Assembly: GCF_041431135.1 (NCBI RefSeq)
Contig: NZ_CP107799.1
Location: forward strand, 6,324,001 to 6,388,000
Origin: Streptomyces sp. NBC_00554
GTDB taxonomy: Bacteria; Actinomycetota; Actinomycetes; Streptomycetales; Streptomycetaceae
DNA: 64,000 bases
Reading direction: 5' to 3'
Shown here: positions 26,508 through 35,164 of the stretch, in pieces
Numbering within the stretch: the first letter of the stretch is position 1
Layout: every line of letters begins with the position of its first letter
Notes under the pieces: generated by a model
The model's input: the letters and a program-made list of their open reading frames with translations, nothing else
Database searches by the model: none
Told to the model about the DNA's origin: nothing
Program-made: the position numbers and the translations under genes

Positions 26508-27455
26508 TCAGTGCCCCGGTACATATCCACGCTTCTTGTCGACGACGTTCGCCAGCGGCTTCCCCGCCTCCCAACGCTCGTACAACTCCACGAACTGCGT
26601 GCCGAGTTCATCGCGCCAGCCGACGGTGTCCCCGCTCATGTGCGGTGACACGATCAGCCCCGGCACCTCCCACAACGGGCTGTCGGGGCCGAGCGGTTCG
26701 TGCTGGAAGACATCGAGGGCGGCCCCCGCGATCCACCGCTTCGACAGCGCTTCCACGAGTGCGTCCTCGACGACGAGCTGCCCGCGTCCGACGTTGATGA
26801 AGCGAGCCGACGGCTGCATCATCCCGAAGCGCCGGGCGCCGAACATGCCGTACGTGGCCTCGGTGAGCGGCGCCGCGGACACCACCCAGTCGGCGCGCGC
26901 CATCAGCCGGTCCAGCTCCTCGGGGCCGTGGATGCCGGTACGCGGGGTGCGTCCCACCAGGGCCGTCGTGATGCCAAGTGCCTTGAGGGACTTGACGATC
27001 GCCCGCCCGATCGGCCCGGAACCCACCACGCAGGCGCGCGTGCCCGCCACCCGCTGCGACTCCCGGTGCCGCCACTCCCGCTGCCTCTGCAGGTCCCACG
27101 TCCTCGGCAGATCCTTGGCCATCGTGAGGACCAGCGCGGCGACGTACTCCGCGATCGGCTCGTCGAAGACTCCGCGCGCGTTCGTCACCACCGTGTCGGA
27201 CGCGGCGAGTTCGGGGCACATCAGATGGTCCACACCCGCGCTCGCCGTGTGCACCCAGCGCGGCCGCGGACCCGTACCGGGCCAGGCGTCGCGCACGGCG
27301 TGCGAGGTGAAGTCCCAGACGAGCAGGACGTCGGCCCGCGGTAGCAGCTCGGCCAGCGTGGACGCGTCGGCGTGCTCGATCCGCACCCGCCCGGTGAGTT
27401 TGCCGAGGCGGGGGAGCGGTTCGGCGTCGAGGACAAGCAGAGTCGTACCGGGCAT
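26508..27455 (-). CDS. D-2-hydroxyacid dehydrogenase
   Basis: A 315-residue NAD(P)-dependent dehydrogenase that interconverts 2-oxo and 2-hydroxy acids. The Rossmann motif is VVGSGPIGRAI. Catalytic residues of the family are present: Arg in GRGQLV (NVGRGQLV), Glu in ALDVFQHEPL and His in VSPHMSGDT. The ATG at 27455 is preferred. Two mobile features stand out in its leader: the divergent region carries four short repeats. It is the first gene of the dehydrogenase-amidase pair and faces away from the two EutA-like genes. Confidence 0.9.
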   Translation of the reverse strand: MPGTTLLVLDAEPLPRLGKLTGRVRIEHADASTLAELLPRADVLLVWDFTSHAVRDAWPGTGPRPRWVHTASAGVDHLMCPELAASDTVVTNARGVFDEPIAEYVAALVLTMAKDLPRTWDLQRQREWRHRESQRVAGTRACVVGSGPIGRAIVKSLKALGITTALVGRTPRTGIHGPEELDRLMARADWVVSAAPLTEATYGMFGARRFGMMQPSARFINVGRGQLVVEDALVEALSKRWIAGAALDVFQHEPLGPDSPLWEVPGLIVSPHMSGDTVGWRDELGTQFVELYERWEAGKPLANVVDKKRGYVPGH

Positions 27456-27485
27456 CGTCGGGAAACCGTTTCGCAATACGGGTCC

Positions 27486-27550
27486 GCTTCTCTGAAGGGG
27501 TGCTCGTCTGAAGAGGTGTCTCTTCGAAGGGATGCTTCTCCGAAGAGTTG
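27486..27550. repeat. Four imperfect 16-18 bp repeats in a divergent promoter region
   Basis: Units gcttctctgaaggggt, gctcgtctgaagaggtgt, ctcttcgaagggat and gcttctccgaagagttg follow one another. Each contains a cttc-gaag inverted core. They lie between the dehydrogenase start and the first EutA-like gene and look like a multi-site operator. Confidence 0.6.
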
Positions 27551-27676
27551 AGGGTGGGTCATAGCCGTCTGAGATGCGCGGATTGACCACGCTCGCACCC
27601 GAACCTACCTTCGTCAACACGGATCCGAGTACGGACCGTTGCTCACCCGTTTCCCTCAGTGAGGCCGGTGCCTGCC

Positions 27677-28465
27677 ATGGACGTCTCCTTTCTCGGCGGA
27701 CCCCGGCCGCAACGCGGCATCGGCGTCGTCGCCCCGTTCGACTTCGCCCTCGACCGCGAACTCTGGCGCTGGGTCCCGGACGACGTCTCCCTGCACCTCA
27801 CCCGCACCCCGTTCGTGCCGGTCGAGGTCAGCCTGGACCTGGCCCGCCTGGTCTCCGAGCACGAGACGCTCGGCAACGCGGTACGCGCGCTGAACGCGGT
27901 CGCGCCCGAGGTCGTCGCGTACGCCTGCACCTCGGGCAGTTTCGTGGGCGGAGTGGCGGGCGAGCGGGCGATGTGCGAGGCGATGAGACGGGCGGGCGCG
28001 GTCCCGTCGGTCACCACCTCGGGCGCCCTGCTCGAAGCGCTGGGGGAGCTGGGCGCCCGCCGAATCGCGCTCGTCACCCCCTACACGGTTTCGGTGACCC
28101 AGTCCCTGGAGGAGTACCTGGCCGAGGCCGGCATCACGGTCACGGGCCGCGCCTCGCTCGGCCTGACCAGCCACATCTGGAAGGTCCCGTACCGCGAGGT
28201 GGTCGAAATGGCCCGCGGCAGCGTCCGGGACTCCACCGAAGCGCTCTTCATCAGTTGCACCAACCTTCCGACGTACGACGTCATCCCCCAGCTGGAGGCC
28301 GAGCTGCGGATCCCGGTGATCTCGGCCAACCAGGTGACGATGTGGGCAGCCCTGCGGCATCTGGGTACCCGGGCGGTGGGGCCCTATCAGGCGCTGCTGG
28401 ACGAATCGGCCCGTCGGCGCGGCCCCGTACTGCCGGAACGGAACCAGCAGGAAGGTTGGGCATGA
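27677..28465 (+). CDS. Maleate isomerase / Asp-Glu racemase superfamily protein (EutA-like), paralogue 1
   Basis: A 262-residue protein of the cofactor-independent racemase/isomerase superfamily. Both catalytic cysteines are present: Cys84 in AYACTSGSFVGG and Cys194 in LFISCTNLPTYDV. The C-terminal ISANQVTMWAALRHLG is typical of the maleate cis-trans isomerase and EutA branch. The ATG at 27677 is chosen; a GTG at 27659 would add six residues. Its stop overlaps the start of a second paralogue. Substrate is unknown; EutA proteins accompany ehu transporters in ectoine-utilising bacteria, which fits the neighbours here. Confidence 0.85.
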   Translation: MDVSFLGGPRPQRGIGVVAPFDFALDRELWRWVPDDVSLHLTRTPFVPVEVSLDLARLVSEHETLGNAVRALNAVAPEVVAYACTSGSFVGGVAGERAMCEAMRRAGAVPSVTTSGALLEALGELGARRIALVTPYTVSVTQSLEEYLAEAGITVTGRASLGLTSHIWKVPYREVVEMARGSVRDSTEALFISCTNLPTYDVIPQLEAELRIPVISANQVTMWAALRHLGTRAVGPYQALLDESARRRGPVLPERNQQEGWA

Positions 28466-29193
28466 CCGCACTGGGATTCCTCTACCCGGGCCACTCGGCC
28501 GAGGACGACTACCCGCGCATGGAGCAGCTCCTCGGCAGCGACATCCGCCTGCCCGTCGTCCACACGGACATCGGCGAGGACGCGCACCGGGTGGACGCGC
28601 TCCTCGAGATGGGCTCGGCGGCGCGGCTCGCGGCGGGGGTCGAGGAGCTGCGGCTCTCGGGGGCCGAGGCGGTGGTGTGGGCCTGCACCAGTGGCAGCTT
28701 CGTGTACGGCTGGGAGGGCGCCCACGAACAGGTCCGCTCCCTCGCCCGCGCGGCGGGGCTGCCCGCTTCTTCCACCTCCTTCGCGTTCGCCTACGCTGTA
28801 CGGGAGTTGGGGGTGCGCCGGGTTGCCATCGCGGCGACGTACCCGGACGACGTGACCGCGCTCTTCGCCGCGTTCCTGAGCGACGCCGGTGTCGAGGTGG
28901 TCTCGGCGCGCGCCTCCGGGATCGTCACCGCCGCGGAGGTCGGCACCTGGGGCGAGGCCGAGGTCCTCGCCCTGGCCCGCGAGGCCGACCACCCCGACGC
29001 GGACGCCGTCCTCCTCCCCGACACCGCCCTCCACACCGCCTCCCACATCCCGGCCCTGGAGGCCGCCCTCTCGAAGCCGGTCCTCACCGCGAACCAGGTC
29101 ACGGTCTGGGAGGCCCTGCGCCTGGCAACCCGCCGCGTCAACGCCCCCGAACTGGGCACGCTGTTCACGAAGGAACCGCTGGTGCAGGCGTGA
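28462..29193 (+). CDS. EutA-like Asp/Glu racemase superfamily protein, paralogue 2 lacking the second cysteine
   Basis: A 243-residue homologue of the preceding protein, coupled to it by an ATGA overlap. The first cysteine is kept (Cys75 in VWACTSGSFVYG), but the position of the second is aspartate (Asp187 in LLPDTALHTAS). The rest aligns well, including TANQVTVWEALRLAT. A one-cysteine site occurs in arylmalonate decarboxylases of this superfamily, though there with glycine. It may be a decarboxylase-like enzyme or a partner subunit of paralogue 1; this is inference. Confidence 0.83.
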   Translation: MTALGFLYPGHSAEDDYPRMEQLLGSDIRLPVVHTDIGEDAHRVDALLEMGSAARLAAGVEELRLSGAEAVVWACTSGSFVYGWEGAHEQVRSLARAAGLPASSTSFAFAYAVRELGVRRVAIAATYPDDVTALFAAFLSDAGVEVVSARASGIVTAAEVGTWGEAEVLALAREADHPDADAVLLPDTALHTASHIPALEAALSKPVLTANQVTVWEALRLATRRVNAPELGTLFTKEPLVQA

Positions 29194-29206
29194 GGGTGAG
29201 GTTTTC

Positions 29207-29357
29207 TTCGCCCCCTCCGCCCCTACCCGTCCCTTGCTTCCGGGCTACGCCCGGTTTCAGCCCGTCCGGCGTTTGAGGACGAGGCCGTTCAGGCCGAAAG
29301 CGGGGGTCTGGGGGCGCAGCCCCCAGATACGGGACGGGCAGGGGCGGAGGGGGCGAA
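29207..29357. repeat. 151-bp intergenic element with 27-bp inverted ends, copy A
   Basis: The ends (ttcgccccctccgccccta at 29207 and its complement ending at 29357) pair over 27 bp with one mismatch. Inside are cagcccgtccggcgtttgag and a GC hairpin (ctgggggcgcagcccccag). A partial copy lies at 35190. The core words recur widely between Streptomyces genes from memory. It sits just after the EutA-like genes and may also act as their terminator. Confidence 0.8.
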
Positions 29358-29461
29358 AAACGCCTTCCCCAGCCCCCACCCCACCCGCCCGCGGGAATAA
29401 CCGGGGACACCCTCCTGTTACCCCGCGGACAGCGCGACGCACGAAAACAGGAGGCACCCCG

Positions 29462-30556
29462 GTGAACGAGACGGACGAGATCCGCGGCAAGGCAGAGGGC
29501 ACCGCCCCGGTGCCTCTCTCCGTACTGGACCTGGTCACAGTCGGCGCAGGCCGCACCGCGACCGAAGCCCTCCGCACCAGCGTCCAGATCTCCCGCCTCG
29601 CGGAATCCCGCGGCTTCCACCGCTACTGGGTGGCCGAACACCACTCCATGCCGGGCGTGGCGTCATCGTCCCCGGCGGTGATCCTCGCCCACCTGGCAGC
29701 CCACACGACCCGCATCCGCCTCGGCTCGGGCGGCGTCATGCTCCCCAACCACGCCCCGCTGGTCATCGCGGAACAGTTCGGCACCCTGGAGGCGATGGCC
29801 CCGGGCCGAGTGGACCTGGGCCTGGGCAGGGCCCCCGGCACGGACGGCGCCACAGCCGCGGCCCTCCGCCGCACGGACCGCCTGAACGAAGGCGCCGACG
29901 ACTTCCCCGAACAGCTCGCGGAGCTGACCCGCTTCCTGGACGACGACTTCCCGCCCGGCCACCGATACGCCCGTATCCACGCCGTCCCGGGCCCGATCCA
30001 GTCGACCTCCCCCGGCGGAGTCCAGTCCCCGCACCGCCCCCCGATCTGGCTCCTCGGCTCCTCCGGCTTCAGCGCCCGCCTCGCCGGATCCCTCGGCCTC
30101 CCCTTCGCCTTCGCCCACCACTTCTCGGCCCAGAACACGATCCCGGCCCTGGACCTCTACCGGGAGTCCTTCCGGCCGAGCGCCGTCCTGGATGCCCCGT
30201 ACGCCCTCATCGGCGTCTCCGCCCTCGCCACGGACGACGAGAAGGAGGCCCGCCGCCAGGTCCTGGCCGCCGCCCTGAACATGGTCCGCCTGCGCACCGG
30301 CCGACCGGGCCTTGTCCCGACCCCGGAGGAGGCCGAGGCGTACGAATTCAGCGCGATGGAGCGGGAGTTCATCGACACCTGGAACTCCAACGTCATCCAC
30401 GGCACCTCGGACGAGGTCCGCGCAGGCCTCGACGACCTCCAGAAGCGCACGGGCGCCGACGAGTTGATGCTCACCTCGCACGCCCACAGCGGCGACCTAC
30501 GGCTGCGCTCGTACGAACTGATCGCGGACGCGTACGGGTTGCCGCAGGCGTCCTGA
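29462..30556 (+). CDS. Luciferase-like monooxygenase (LLM class, FMN-dependent)
   Basis: A 364-residue flavin-dependent oxidoreductase of the bacterial luciferase superfamily. Family features: VPLSVLDLVTVGAG at the start, YWVAEHHSMPGVASSSP, TRIRLGSGGVMLPNHAPLVIAEQFGTLEA and GLGRAPGTDG. It matches the alkanal monooxygenase-like (YhbW/LuxA-type) subgroup. The start is a GTG with aggagg upstream. It follows the EutA-like pair on the same strand after the palindromic element, so it may be a separate transcript. Substrate unknown. Confidence 0.9.
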   Translation: MNETDEIRGKAEGTAPVPLSVLDLVTVGAGRTATEALRTSVQISRLAESRGFHRYWVAEHHSMPGVASSSPAVILAHLAAHTTRIRLGSGGVMLPNHAPLVIAEQFGTLEAMAPGRVDLGLGRAPGTDGATAAALRRTDRLNEGADDFPEQLAELTRFLDDDFPPGHRYARIHAVPGPIQSTSPGGVQSPHRPPIWLLGSSGFSARLAGSLGLPFAFAHHFSAQNTIPALDLYRESFRPSAVLDAPYALIGVSALATDDEKEARRQVLAAALNMVRLRTGRPGLVPTPEEAEAYEFSAMEREFIDTWNSNVIHGTSDEVRAGLDDLQKRTGADELMLTSHAHSGDLRLRSYELIADAYGLPQAS

Positions 30557-30583
30557 ACCCGCCGCTCGGACCGAACCCGCTGC

Positions 30584-32560
30584 TCAGACCTGCCCGCAGG
30601 TGGCCGCCGCCTCCAGCAGCGCGGAGATACGATCCGCCGCCACCGGCCGCGAGTACAGCCACCCCTGCCCGGTGTCGCAGCCGATGCCGCGCAGGCGGGA
30701 GGCCTGGGAGGCGGTTTCCACACACTCGGCGGTGACCGTCAGGCCCAGCCTGTGGGCGAGTTGGATGAGGGCCTCGACGATGACCTCGTCGGCGGGGTTG
30801 GGGTGGGTGTCGGTGCCGTCGCGGTTCTCGTACTGGAAGCCCCGTACGAAGGCGCCGTCCAGCTTGAGCACCGACACCGGCAGCCGGCTGAGATACGCCA
30901 GGTTCGAGTACCCGGTGCCGAAGTCGTCGATGGCGATGCGTACGCCCATGTCGCTGAGGGCCTGCAGAGCCTGGAGGGGGCGGCCGGCCGAGCCCATCAC
31001 CGCGGACTCGGTGAGCTCCAACTGGAGGAGATGGGGCGGGAGTCCGGTCTCCTTCAGGATCTCCGCCACATCCGCGACCAGGTCGGAGTCCCAGACCTGA
31101 CGCACCGCCACATTCACGCTGACGAAGATCGGCACGGCGTCCGGGTGGTCCAGCTGCCAGCGGCGGGCCTGGCGGCAGGCGGTGGCAAGGACCCAGCGGC
31201 CGAGCTGCACGATCGAGCCGTCCTCCTCGGCCAGTCCGATGAACCGATTCGGCGTGAGCATTCCGAACTGGGGGTGGTTCCAGCGGACGAGCGCCTCGAC
31301 CCCGCGCACGCCGCCGTCCTCCATGCCCACCAACGGCTGGTATTCCAGGGTGAATTCACCGCGCTCGACGGCCGCGCGGAGGGTGGAGGAGAGGGCCTGG
31401 CGGGTCATCCGGTGGGCGTTGCGCTCCGGGTCGAAGAGGGTCCAGCGGCCCTTGCCGTCCGCCTTCGCCCAGTACAGCGTCGTGTCCGCGGCCTGCATCA
31501 GCCCGGTCGCGGAGGTCCCGGCGGCCCGGCGCTCGACGACGCCGATGGACGCGGAGACGGAGAGCCGCTGACCGGAGAGGTCGAAGGGCGCCTGCAGTGA
31601 TCTGAGGACGGACTCGGCGAGGTCGGCCAACTGCTCTGTCCCCGTGGAGTCCTCGACGAGCAGCGCGAACTCGTCGCCGCCCAGTCTCGCCACCAGGGGA
31701 GTGGCCGCCCGTGCGTAACCGGCCTCGTCGGCGCAGCGCGTCAGGCGTTCGGCGACGGCCGCGAGCAGCCGGTCCCCGATCCGGTGGCCGAGGGTGTCGT
31801 TGACCGCCTTGAACCCGTCCAGGTCGAGATAGCAGAGCCCGATCCGGCCGGTGCCGCCCTCCTCGTACGCCTCCGCCTCCAGGGCGGCCGTCAGCCGCTC
31901 GAAGAACAGGGTGCGGTTGGGCAGCCGGGTCACCGCGTCGTGCATCTGCAAGTGCCGCAGCCGCGCCTGGAGTTCACGCCGGGCGCTGATGTCGGCGACC
32001 GAGATCAGCACCGCCCGCTCCTGGGCGGGCAGCGGCGCGACCGTCACCTGGACCCAGAGCGAGTGCCCGTCGGGGTGCTTGAGCCGGCGCGTGCAGCGCA
32101 GCCGGGCCTGCCGGCCGCGCAGCACCTCGCGGTACGCGTGCCAGGTGCGGGTGTCGGACGCCAGGTCCACCAGGTCGGAGGCGATCCGCCCGGCGAGCGC
32201 GTCGGCGTCGCTGCCGAGCAGGTCGCCCAGCGACTCGTTGGCGGTGACGACCAGACCCTCGCGGTCGACGACGGCCATCGCGAGGGGCGCGGTGGCGAAC
32301 GCGGCCTGGAAGGTGTGGGGTGACGTCGCGTCGGGAAACGCGTGGGCCGAGACCGTGGTGTCGGAAGGCGCCCGGGTCGATACGGCTGTGCCGGGGGCCG
32401 GTTCGGAAGGGACCGATGTGCCGGGAGGTGGCCCGGGGGATACGGATGTGCCGGGATGCAACCCGGCGGACGTACGAGGAGATGTCTCAATGTGACGCTC
32501 TGTGACGGCCGGCCGGACGAGGTCTGCCGCGGGCGCCGGCCCTTCGGACGTTCCGCTCAC
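30584..32560 (-). CDS. cdgA: Diguanylate cyclase/phosphodiesterase CdgA (PAS-GGDEF-EAL)
   Basis: A 658-residue cyclic-di-GMP enzyme. A variable Pro/Ser/Thr N-terminus contains four copies of a 10-residue unit (GTSVxxxxxP, residues 37-80). Then come a PAS/PAC sensor (from FATAPLAMAVVDREGL), a GGDEF domain with intact RLGGDEFALL, and an EAL domain with intact GVEALVRW and the DDFGTGYSNLAYL loop. Both enzymatic motifs look complete. The GTG at 32560 with ggag upstream is the chosen start. Synteny and domains match CdgA (SCO2817), a BldD-controlled regulator of development, and a perfect BldD box lies upstream. Confidence 0.93.
   Translation of the reverse strand: MSGTSEGPAPAADLVRPAVTERHIETSPRTSAGLHPGTSVSPGPPPGTSVPSEPAPGTAVSTRAPSDTTVSAHAFPDATSPHTFQAAFATAPLAMAVVDREGLVVTANESLGDLLGSDADALAGRIASDLVDLASDTRTWHAYREVLRGRQARLRCTRRLKHPDGHSLWVQVTVAPLPAQERAVLISVADISARRELQARLRHLQMHDAVTRLPNRTLFFERLTAALEAEAYEEGGTGRIGLCYLDLDGFKAVNDTLGHRIGDRLLAAVAERLTRCADEAGYARAATPLVARLGGDEFALLVEDSTGTEQLADLAESVLRSLQAPFDLSGQRLSVSASIGVVERRAAGTSATGLMQAADTTLYWAKADGKGRWTLFDPERNAHRMTRQALSSTLRAAVERGEFTLEYQPLVGMEDGGVRGVEALVRWNHPQFGMLTPNRFIGLAEEDGSIVQLGRWVLATACRQARRWQLDHPDAVPIFVSVNVAVRQVWDSDLVADVAEILKETGLPPHLLQLELTESAVMGSAGRPLQALQALSDMGVRIAIDDFGTGYSNLAYLSRLPVSVLKLDGAFVRGFQYENRDGTDTHPNPADEVIVEALIQLAHRLGLTVTAECVETASQASRLRGIGCDTGQGWLYSRPVAADRISALLEAAATCGQV
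32321..32452 (-). repeat. 30-bp coding minisatellite in cdgA
   Basis: Four successive 30-bp units encode GTSVSPGPPP, GTSVPSEPAP, GTAVSTRAPS and DTTVSAHAFP in the linker before the PAS domain. The first two are close copies and the others decayed. Confidence 0.75.
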
Positions 32561-32783
32561 CGCTCGCTCCCGCAGTGCACTCGTTCTTCGTATGGGTCTC
32601 TCGGGGTGGTCGGCCGGTGCTGGACGGCCGCACAAGCCGTGTCCGTGCAGGAAAGTGTGCCGATCATAGAGGCTGGCCCCGGGGAGTTGCAGCCACTGTC
32701 CAGTGTCCCGGAACAACCACCCCTTCTGACAGATCGTTTCTGCCTGCATCTGGACGGGTTCCTTCCCCCTCCGATCGCCTGTG

Positions 32784-32796
32784 ACGTTCCGTGAGT
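32784..32796. promoter_or_regulatory. BldD operator upstream of cdgA
   Basis: tgacgttccgtga fits the published BldD consensus TNAC-N5-GTNA exactly. It is 224 bp upstream of the cdgA start and 119 bp upstream of the divergent protease start, so it could serve either. BldD with c-di-GMP represses developmental genes. Confidence 0.75.
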
Positions 32797-32914
32797 GTTC
32801 GGGGTGTCGCCCTCCCGCGGCCTCTCACCCTTCTGGTGTAGACAAACAGGGCGAAATATGACAAACCATCACAGGCTGGGTGCGGTGTCCTGAAATCCGC
32901 ATCCGGAGGTCGAT

Positions 32915-34306
32915 GTGCCGCGTCCGCTCCCCCTGAAGGAGCTCACCCGTGAGGCCCTGCGAGCCTTCACCCGTGACGGGTCGCCCCGTTGGCGCAGCAC
33001 CGCGGCGGTCTTCACCTCGATGTCGGCGCTGGCCGCGACCTCGCTGCTGCCCGGCCCCGCGCTCGCCGAACCCCGCTCGGAGCTGTGCGCCCTGAAGCGG
33101 ACCGCGGCGCACCACTCGGAGGGCGTCGACACCTGGAACGCCGCCTATACGCGCCCCACCCGCGCCCTCGACGCCGTGATGGTCTTCCTGTCCTTCCCCG
33201 ACTCGGAGCCGCAGACCACGCCCGCCGAACTGACCGCCGACTACTTCCCGGCCACCAGCGACTTCTTCGAGCGAGCCTCGTACGGCAGGTTCACGCTGCG
33301 CCCGCACCCACAGCGTGACTGGATCCGGATGCCGCACCCCTCCACGTCGTACGCCATACAGCGCGACTGGAGCTCCGCGCACCGCGCCGCCTATCTGCGC
33401 GACGCGCTCGCCGTGGCCGACGCGCGGGTCGACTTCTCGCGCTACGACATCGTCTACTTCGTCGCCGACCCGGACGCGCCGGGCGTCGACTCGGACGCGA
33501 CGAAGGTCGTCAACCTCGACACGCCCATGCGGGCCGACGGCAAGGATATCCGCCGTGTCGTCACCGTCTTCGAGAAGCACCCGCCGGACCGCCTCGTCCT
33601 CGCCCATGAGACGGGCCACGTCTTCGACCTCCCCGACCTCTACCACCGCCCCGTCGACGGCAAGGGCGACTGGGACACCTACGTCGGCGACTGGGACCTC
33701 ATGGGCAGCCAGTTCGGCCTCGCCCCCGACCTGTTCGGCTGGCACAAGTGGAAACTGGGCTGGCTGGATCCGCGCCAGGTCGCGTGTGTGCGGGGCCGGG
33801 GGAGTACGCGGCTGACGCTGGAGCCGTTGAGTGCCGGGCCGGCGACGGTCGGGGAGGCGGGGGCGCCCGCGTCCGTGCTCCGGGCAGGGGCAGGGGCGGG
33901 GGCGGGGGGCTTCAGTGGCTCGGGCGGCTCCGGCAGCTCCAGCGCTTCCGGCGCGCGGACCTTCGGGTCTGGTCGGGGCACCAAGCTGGCCGTGGCCCGT
34001 ACGGGTCCCGACACCGTGCTGGCCTTCGAGGCGCGCGGCTCCGCGGGCAACGACGGATCGACGTGCACGCAGGGCGTCCTCGTCTACCGCGTCCGCAGCG
34101 AGGCCGAGTCCGGCCGAGGCCCGATCGAGGTCCTCGACGCCCACCCCCACTCCGAGTCCTGCTGGGAGGACTCGGTCTACCCGCCGCTCGCGGACGCGCC
34201 GGTGGCACTCGGGGAGAGCTTCACCGTGCCCGGCGAGAACGTACGGATCGAGGTGGAGGACCGGACGGCCACGGGGGCGTGGACGGTGAAGATCACGACG
34301 GGGTGA
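32915..34306 (+). CDS. Secreted M6-like metalloprotease (immune inhibitor A type)
   Basis: A 463-residue exported zinc protease. The N-terminal ~51 residues form an unusually long signal region ending ...LLPGPALA. The catalytic motif is LAHETGHVFDLPDLY (His ~231, HExxH form), followed by the M6 features DWDLMGSQ and GWHKWKLGWLDPRQV. A Gly/Ala/Ser-rich insertion (AGAGAGAGGFSGSGGSGSSS, ~ residues 326-345) splits the C-terminal beta domain. The start is a GTG with ggagg. Unlike Bacillus InhA it has no obvious propeptide or PKD-type domain. Likely role is extracellular protein degradation. Confidence 0.9.
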   Translation: MPRPLPLKELTREALRAFTRDGSPRWRSTAAVFTSMSALAATSLLPGPALAEPRSELCALKRTAAHHSEGVDTWNAAYTRPTRALDAVMVFLSFPDSEPQTTPAELTADYFPATSDFFERASYGRFTLRPHPQRDWIRMPHPSTSYAIQRDWSSAHRAAYLRDALAVADARVDFSRYDIVYFVADPDAPGVDSDATKVVNLDTPMRADGKDIRRVVTVFEKHPPDRLVLAHETGHVFDLPDLYHRPVDGKGDWDTYVGDWDLMGSQFGLAPDLFGWHKWKLGWLDPRQVACVRGRGSTRLTLEPLSAGPATVGEAGAPASVLRAGAGAGAGGFSGSGGSGSSSASGARTFGSGRGTKLAVARTGPDTVLAFEARGSAGNDGSTCTQGVLVYRVRSEAESGRGPIEVLDAHPHSESCWEDSVYPPLADAPVALGESFTVPGENVRIEVEDRTATGAWTVKITTG

Positions 34307-34339
34307 GTGCGCCGGGTAGAGACTTTCCACGGATACGCA

Positions 34340-34369
34340 AGAAGCCCCTCGCTCTCGCGAGGGGCTTCT
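34340..34369. terminator. Bidirectional terminator between protease and tRNA-Lys copy 3
   Basis: Perfect 13-bp stem (agaagcccctcgc / gcgaggggcttct) with loop tctc, 3' of both the plus-strand protease and the minus-strand tRNA. Confidence 0.88.
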
Positions 34370-34378
34370 CACCGTCTG

Positions 34379-34452
34379 TGCGCCGCCAGGGACTCGAACC
34401 CCGGACCCGCTGATTAAGAGTCAGCTGCTCTAACCAACTGAGCTAGCGGCGC
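34379..34452 (-). tRNA. tRNA-Lys (anticodon CTT), copy 3
   Basis: Identical to the copies at 10312 and 20241. The 5' end of the tRNA is overlapped by the 3' end of the preceding protein gene, whose TAG stop uses tRNA bases 8-10. Confidence 0.97.
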
Positions 34453-35075
34453 CTGCTGACGTCGTAGACCTTAGCATCCTGATCGCGGGGAGGAAAAATC
34501 GATATCCGCACCGCCGCGGAGGCCGCCGCGCGGGCCGCCCGGACCGCCGCCCAGAGCAGGATCTCGGGTCCGGGGAGCCAGGGCTGCCGGGTGTCGGGGG
34601 CGACGAGCCAGCGGGATTCCAGCCGGTTCGCGGGGCTCGGCCCCCTGCTGTCGCCGACGCCCGGCGCGGGGACGGTGACCGCGTCGCCGGTGCCGTGGCA
34701 GAGCAGCGGCGGAATCCCGCCGCTCCGGCCGGAGCCCTCGCTCCTCGAACGGGAACCCCATTCCTCCCAGTCGAGCAGCGAGGGCAGCCGCTGCGCGGTA
34801 CCGGGCGCGGCGAACAGCAGCATCCGCCCCCGGTAGGTGGCCACCGGGCCCGAGCCGGGCCCTTCGTCCCACAGGAGGTCGAGCATCCGCCGCCCGAAGA
34901 TCACCGGAGTGTTCACGATGTCGAAGGTGCTCCCGCAGGGCAGCACGACCGGGGCGCCCGGCCGTTCCTCCCAGAGCGCGAGAGTACTGCGCGGGTATGT
35001 TCCTGCCGAGGCGAGCCAGGCGACTCCCTCGGGCGTGACACCTGAGATGTCGAACTGGTCGGGGGAAGCACTCAT
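34443..35075 (-). CDS. Prim-pol N-terminal-like domain protein (probably degenerate)
   Basis: A 210-residue soluble protein. Its pattern (STLALWEERPGAPVVLPCGS, FGRRMLDLLWDEGPGSGPVA, RMLLFAAPG, PPLLCHGTGDAVTVP, WLVAPDTRQPWLPGPEILLW) resembles the bifunctional DNA primase/polymerase N-terminal-like proteins common in Streptomyces. I do not see a clear catalytic acidic triad, so activity is doubtful. An Arg/Ser-rich stretch (~residues 107-117) interrupts the domain. Its stop lies inside the tRNA-Lys gene. It is the last gene of a same-strand run that includes helicase and nuclease genes, though a 249-bp gap separates it from them. Confidence 0.65.
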   Translation of the reverse strand: MSASPDQFDISGVTPEGVAWLASAGTYPRSTLALWEERPGAPVVLPCGSTFDIVNTPVIFGRRMLDLLWDEGPGSGPVATYRGRMLLFAAPGTAQRLPSLLDWEEWGSRSRSEGSGRSGGIPPLLCHGTGDAVTVPAPGVGDSRGPSPANRLESRWLVAPDTRQPWLPGPEILLWAAVRAARAAASAAVRISIFPPRDQDAKVYDVSRRR

Positions 35076-35164
35076 GGCAAATACATCTACCGGTGGTGAG
35101 TGCCTGCTCTCAGAGGGTTGCCGGAAACCGGGACAGGAGGGGGCGAGGAGGAGTATCTTGCCGC

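Noticed and set aside
25105..27495. A 796-residue plus-strand open frame opposite amidase and dehydrogenase
   Set aside because: Antisense frame with implausible composition; the amidase signature residues and the Rossmann motif of the dehydrogenase are on the minus strand.
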